A stretch of 21,385 bases of DNA from NCBI GenBank assembly GCA_003427395.1, contig BFEA01000566.1:931138-952522 (forward strand), written 5' to 3'. Shown here piece after piece: positions 17,378-21,385 of this stretch. Each line of letters starts with the position of its first letter. The stretch's first letter is position 1. The notes under the pieces are model-generated. The model was given only the letters and a program-made list of their open reading frames with translations, was not told the DNA's origin and searched no databases. The position numbers were made by a program, and so were the translations under genes. The DNA comes from Chara braunii (taxonomy: Eukaryota; Streptophyta; Charophyceae; Charales; Characeae).

Positions 17378-18887
17378 ATGGCGAAAGAAAGCGGTTTTGC
17401 CAAGATCTTGCGTTGGAGGAATTTGTGCCAAATGAAGGTGTTGTTGTGCAAGGCAGTGCAGGAGCTAATGCCTTTGGACCTTCATGCTTTGTTGTTCCAA
17501 GGGAGGAATTTGTTTAGCTTTCTTCGTGACTTTCAGGGTTTCAGCCTTATGAAGAAGTGGGACGAGAGAGCGATGTGGTGCATGTTCCCCTTGTTTGTCT
17601 GCGAGAGACTAAGTGAGGAGGTATATACCCTCAAGCAGCAGTCGAAAACGTGGGATGCGCTGGAGAGTTCCTTAAGGCTAAGATTCCCAGAAGATGGGAT
17701 CGAAAGCCAACGTGGGGAGTACTCTGGCAGCCAGTTGTGGGCACCCCATCGTGGACAGAATTAAGCGGGTTGCAGAAGCAAGTGGGGGTATTGGAAGAGA
17801 GGCTAGCACGGTTGGAAGAGGCCAGGAATGGCAAAAGGAAAGCATCTGAGGGAGCATCAAGTGGGCCGACTGCAAAAAACGAGGCAGAGACAATGATGGA
17901 TTATCAGAAGTTACTCCCCCATAAGAAAGCCCCGCGAGGACGAGCTTGCGCCCCAGAAACAGGTGAAGGTGAGGGGGTCATTGAGATCAAGAAGGAGCAA
18001 GAACCTAGTATGGCTCCACCTGTTGTTGCGTCTGAGCCAGAGGGAGGGTCCATTGACGGAGAAGTACCCTTGGTTGCGGGTCAAGGGAGGCAAGGGAGTG
18101 AGTGGTGGCCGGAGCACTCGGTAAATATGGTATGTGATCGTTGGGGAGAGATTGGCTGCACCCCTCTGGGAAGTAAAGAGGAGGGGGTGATGGGTAAAAA
18201 AGGGAAGCCCGAACCTCCCAAGTTGACGAAGGCTCAGCGGAAGGCGATTAATCGGCCCTAAAAGGTCAGGGTACCGAAAAGGGGCAGTGCTCACAACAGG
18301 TGGGGGCCGCATCGCAAGAGGTGGAAGGCGGAGCAGCACAAGAGAGACCCCCGCCGATTGGGCATGCGCTGTACGGGCAGTGGGAGCTATGCAGCCAAGT
18401 AGGGCCAAGGCCCATATATAATCCATATCTGCCCTGTGTACAAGGCGTTTGTTTGGGCCCACAAATAGGTATGATGCCACCTAGGCCTCCTGCAGTCCAG
18501 TTTCAGTCAGCCTTGTGTATGAGACCATTGCAGCCACCGATGCCACGAGCGACGGAAGGCCAAGTGGTCGATGGAAGGGGTCAAAAGCGAAAGGTTGAAA
18601 GGGGTTGTAGGGATGAGGGGAACGAGAAAGGGAAATGGGGTGGCGGCAAAAGTGGCTCTGGTGGGAAGAAAGCAGGTTGGGGAAAGGACGTCTGCAGGCA
18701 TTGTGCCAAGGAATGACACATAATAAAGTTTTGTCAGGAGCGAAGGGCCGATGAGGCAAGCAGTCTAATAAGGACTGACATTGAGGGAAATGTTTTCGAC
18801 AGAACGGGGGAGTACATCAACCCAACCATCCCAGGGGGAACACGGAAGGAGGCTTTACGACGAGACGGGGCATCAAGCACTGCCTCA
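17378..18887 (+). pseudogene. gag: LTR-retrotransposon gag-like pseudogene (capsid, coiled coil, CCHC knuckle)
   Basis: Starts at an ATG in strong context (ACCATGG). The first frame (17378 to about 17690) has a retrotransposon-gag capsid pattern: FLRDF, a WDE-containing helix, then TWDALESSLRLRF (residues 91-103). The second frame (about 17690-18258) has a coiled coil near 17755-17829 (LQKQV, LEERLARLEEA), an acidic middle and LTKAQRKA. The third frame (18252-18887) is proline/methionine-rich, then lysine/glycine-rich, then a CCHC zinc knuckle (Cys 18693, Cys 18702, His 18717, Cys 18732). TGA at 18714-18716 stands where the knuckle normally has Gly. Past it the frame is open to 18888. Two frame changes plus the stop indicate decay. 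Gag packages element RNA. No pol domains follow. Ty3/gypsy-type is likely. Confidence 0.75.
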
Positions 18888-19500
18888 TGAATATAGTCGT
18901 GAAGAGGAAGCGTTTGTGTGAGAAGGGTCCGAAAACTTGAGTAGACTGTAGATATAAGCAGAAATCCCAATTATACAGCTGCTGCAGATAGGCACAGCGT
19001 ACAGAGGGAAGGGAGTTTTCGTAATAATGGTCCGGTAAGGTGGTTTGAGTTGTAGACAGGAGGGGTCCCAGATAGAGCAACTGTATAGATGGAGAAGGTT
19101 AGATCCGTCGCGCATCATGTTATTGGGATGTCTCAAGTAGATGGGGCAAGGAGTGACCCTGAGGGCATAGATACGAAGTAGGGATTTGTTCCATTAAGGC
19201 CTACTGATCGAGAGAAGAAGATATGAGACCTACTTTCTGCCTAGGCTTTGATAGACGTATAGGTGTGAGAGATAGGAGAGGTTTGGGAAGAAACCTCAGC
19301 GCGGGGGAGATAGGTCGTTTAGCCTAAGGAGGAAGTTGCAAGACTGGTGTATGGGCGACTCCTAGCCTTACTTTTCCTTGGACATCTGGATATGTCCTGG
19401 ATTACTTGGGCCCCTCGGATTGAGAATTATGGCCACGTCGTGATCAAACCGTCTTAGCTATAGCTTAATCAGGGAGACCGCATTTGTTCCTGTGCGATAC
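18888..19500. other. Decayed stretch after gag, no pol recognised
   Basis: Short in-frame fragments just after gag (a glutamate-rich run near 18900-18960 in another frame) could be further gag remnant. I looked for an aspartic protease DTG/DSG, reverse transcriptase and integrase signatures and saw none. Confidence 0.4.
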
Positions 19501-19512
19501 CAGTGATGATTT

Positions 19513-19595
19513 GAGTTGAGATTGTTCAACTCCGAGTGTATATATATGTAACTCGAGAACATTTGACTCGCGCTTGAGTTGGGGTGTTGTACCCC
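19513..19595. repeat. Cluster of three adjacent hairpins
   Basis: GAGTTGA/TCAACTC (19513-19532), CGAGT/ACTCG around an alternating TA core (19533-19555) and GGGGT/ACCCC (19581-19595). They lie in a segment where GAGTTGAG and TGTGTATATA words recur (19510-19640), suggesting a degenerate internal repeat. Confidence 0.65.
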
Positions 19596-19782
19596 TGTGT
19601 ATATATTGAGTTGAGGCTTTATCCGAGACTATTTTGTGTATATGACGATCACAATCACTCTCACGTGTGTGGTTTACCCTGATGTATGATGGTTGTGTGA
19701 GAGATGTGTGAGATACGTCTCATGTGTATTGGATTGTGTGAATTTCATGAGAATAAATGAATGTGAACTGACTAGTCTTCGG

Positions 19783-19826
19783 TATACTCGTGCGGCCTGC
19801 CTACAGGCAAGACAGGGCCGAGTATA
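19783..19826. repeat. Nested hairpin
   Basis: Outer stem TATACTCG (19783-19790) with CGAGTATA (19819-19826), eight perfect pairs. The intervening 28 bases contain GCCTG/CAGGC. A second hairpin, AAAATCC/GGATTTT, follows at 19863-19880. Confidence 0.7.
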
Positions 19827-19918
19827 AGGAGAGGGAGTGCAGTCTGTCATTGTGAAAGTGTGAAAATCCTAAGGGATTTTGCGAGTCTTTGAGGCTCGAG
19901 TACTTACAATGCCGGGTG

Positions 19919-20040
19919 TTTTATGGTTAAGTTGCGAAAAGGGCCCATAAGCAGGCCCTCAGTTGAGTTGGTTTGTGGTTGAGTTGTGGAGAGGGCCCAT
20001 AAGTAGGCCTCTCAATTTCAGTTGTTTTATGGTTGAGGCC
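19919..20040. repeat. Tandem repeat of ~53 bp with a covarying hairpin
   Basis: Two copies and part of a third start at 19919, 19971 and 20025 (T(T/G)TTATGGTT-like). Both full copies hold a hairpin around CATAAG(C/T)A: AGGGCC/GGCCCT in copy 1 (19940-19959) and GAGAGG plus CC against GGCCTCTC in copy 2 (19989-20013, one bulge). Flank bases differ but still pair. Confidence 0.75.
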
Positions 20041-20217
20041 CCTTCAGTTTGAGGAAGGCGGTAGTGTTGTTTATCGGAAGACTCATCCCCAAAAGGGGAG
20101 GTGTTTTAAAAAGGGTCGTGTGATAGCCCATCCGAAAAGGAGAGGGATGGCTGGGAGATCTATTGAGGGAGACCTCCTTCGAGTGAAAGGTGGTTAATGG
20201 ATTTAAAGGCATGGTAA

Positions 20218-20466
20218 GCAGTGTTTCAGCTGATAAAGTCTGACGAAAAGGGGCCACGTTTGCTTGAGATGTTTGAGAAAGTCGCAAAAGAGTGCAGGGA
20301 GAGAGACGTCTCAGGATGGATGGTTGTTGGCTATGATCAAGTCAGGGGCCACGGCCTTGTGGACTTAGCGGATTTTGTTTGTGATTGTGCGAAGGATGCT
20401 ATGCCTTTCGTGGGAGAGCTGGTAAATGCCTTCAGACCGCTGCGTAATCTCGCAGTGGGCCCGTGA
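20218..20466 (+). CDS. Hypothetical ORF or exon, up to 82 codons
   Basis: Open frame from just after an in-frame TAA (20215) to TGA at 20464-20466. The nearest ATG is at 20269, giving 65 codons (MFEKVAKECRERDV...). The composition looks protein-like: an amphipathic acidic/basic N-terminal part, then a more hydrophobic C-terminal half with two nearby cysteines (FVCDCAKDAMPF). No family recognised. An AG just upstream (20220-20221) could be a splice acceptor, so it may be an exon or a remnant of the retroelement. Confidence 0.3.
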   Translation, partial: AVFQLIKSDEKGPRLLEMFEKVAKECRERDVSGWMVVGYDQVRGHGLVDLADFVCDCAKDAMPFVGELVNAFRPLRNLAVGP

Positions 20467-20576
20467 TTGGTTTTGTGACGCTCCGTCTAACCACTTGTGC
20501 TAGTTCTGGGACATAGTAGAGGAATACCAAGTTAAGCGGTAAAGATTAGCACCTCTAGGGCGTAACTCCAGTGGAT

Positions 20577-21109
20577 GGCTGCTAGCCGGCGCAACCTGGC
20601 TGCGGGACCGCGGAGTAAGAGTTTAAGGGGAGTTGCCCGCCCCAGGGAAATTACTCCGTGGGGTAGTAAAGGTTGAGAATTTTTGGGAAATCCTGATTGA
20701 ATGCTTATCAGGAGAAAACCTATCGTTGCGTAACCAACGAGGGTACTGCCGCTAAAATAACAATGCGGTGGGCCGTAGTCCTGGTCCGATCAGCGAGGCT
20801 ATGGTGGGCCAAGATGGAGACCTAGCCTTTCTGTACTAGACTACAGAAAGAGCTGAGTGGATATTAAGTATACAAATATACATATGTGTATTTGATTGCG
20901 AGAGATTCTCTGAGAAGGAAGGCGAGAGTGCCTTCAAAGGTCTCGGTTAGGGCCTGCGTCCCTAGTTTTGGTCGAGACTAGGGACACCCAACGAGAAGCC
21001 AAAGGTTGTCTAGGACCGGTGTTAGGAAACCCGGGGAGGGGTCATCTGTCTGCTGCTGAAGCCAGGGACAGCGGCGTCTGTCACCCGCCGTGCCCGCTTC
21101 AGAGGTCCT
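20577..21109 (+). other. Dense helix cluster, candidate structured RNA or palindromic repeat
   Basis: Successive helices: GGCT/AGCC (20577-20587); CCGCGGAGTAA/TTACTCCGTGG (20608-20661, eleven pairs with one G-T) enclosing GGGG/CCCC; TCCTGAT/ATCAGGA (20691-20713); TCGTTG/CAACGA (20723-20740); CCGC/GCGG (20749-20768); CTTTCTGTA/TACAGAAAG (20827-20850); CAAATATACA/TGTGTATTTG (20873-20894, one T-G); GAAGGC/GCCTTC (20918-20935); GTCCCTAGT/ACTAGGGAC (20958-20985); and CTGAAGC/GCTTCAG (21056-21102) with GGG/CCC and CGGCG/CGCCG inside, all closed by AGGACC/GGTCCT (21012-21109). No known RNA family recognised; no ORF fits. Confidence 0.55.
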
Positions 21110-21385
21110 CAGCGGCGGAACAGGGAGTGGGTTTCGTATTGCCCGTCACACCCCACCTAAATGCTCGGTCGGAAGGCCGTCACGACATGCCCGAATGAAA
21201 GGAAGCTTAAACAAAATTAAATAAATTATCACGGACTTAAAGATCCGTTAATTATCAAACATGTGTAGGTAATTAATAGTACACAGACTCATAATTTTAC
21301 CCAAATAAACAAGACGCAGTCCAGCGTGAGAGGGTCCACACGAGAAACTCTCATAAACCCCAGGGTAATGCCTGCAACTTTGTAT
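21110..21385. other. Right-end stretch without gene
   Basis: The first 90 bases are GC-rich and continue the structured region; beyond 21190 the sequence becomes AT-rich. A small hairpin ACGGA/TCCGT occurs near 21229-21247. Nothing else is recognised before the window ends. Confidence 0.4.

Noticed and set aside
17650-18261. Programmed -1 frameshifting between gag frames
   Set aside because: No slippery heptamer of the X-XXY-YYZ type was found at either overlap, and an extra stop follows; mutation is simpler.
21141-21152. GCCCGTCACACC resembling the 3' end of small-subunit rRNA
   Set aside because: Only the short word fits; the neighbouring universal rRNA sequences are absent.
1-21385. Bacterial or phage origin
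   Set aside because: No dense coding or operons; SINEs, MITE, nad9 remnant and microsatellites all point to a nuclear eukaryotic genome.

Overview
This window reads as non-genic, repeat-dominated nuclear DNA from a green-lineage eukaryote. The best support is a pair of decayed plant-type mitochondrial fragments (nad1 on +, nad9 C-terminus on -) at 5.37-5.74 kb, since nad9 is a mitochondrial gene in plants and many protists but not in animals or fungi. Around them lie tRNA-derived SINEs, a hAT-like MITE family with 8-bp target duplications, microsatellites and a broken LTR-retrotransposon gag gene. Scattered N calls show a draft assembly. A charophyte (Chara-like) or other streptophyte genome fits best; that naming is inference.

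Layout. 1-4.3 kb: AT-rich, with a GA/A microsatellite, a hAT-like MITE family (two complete copies and two fragments), a tRNA-like SINE head and a tandem duplication of about 190 bp. 4.4-4.9 kb: two related tRNA-derived SINE copies on the - strand. 5.36-5.74 kb: mitochondrial insertion. 5.8-8.4 kb: no convincing gene, homopolymer runs and a third tRNA-like head. 8.4-11.8 kb: GC- and CpG-richer DNA with many short perfect hairpins and a tandem hairpin-bearing repeat (9.17-10.03 kb). 12.03-12.86 kb: the most striking object, ten hairpins that share one loop while their stems change by compensatory substitutions. 13.1-13.5 kb: three tandem copies of a ~123-bp repeat. 13.7-16.4 kb: hairpins and a small tandem repeat, no gene. 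16.4-18.9 kb: an intact 236-codon ORF of unknown function, followed by a gag-like pseudogene (capsid-like block, coiled coil, proline-rich part and CCHC knuckle, spread over three frames with a UGA inside the knuckle). No protease, reverse transcriptase or integrase follows. 19.5-21.1 kb: more hairpins, a 53-bp tandem hairpin repeat, and a dense 530-bp cluster of strong helices that could be a structured RNA.

No operon, metabolic pathway or complete known gene is present. The lead for new biology is the covarying hairpin array, together with the wider observation that short, independently maintained inverted repeats recur every few hundred bases from about 8 kb to the right end.
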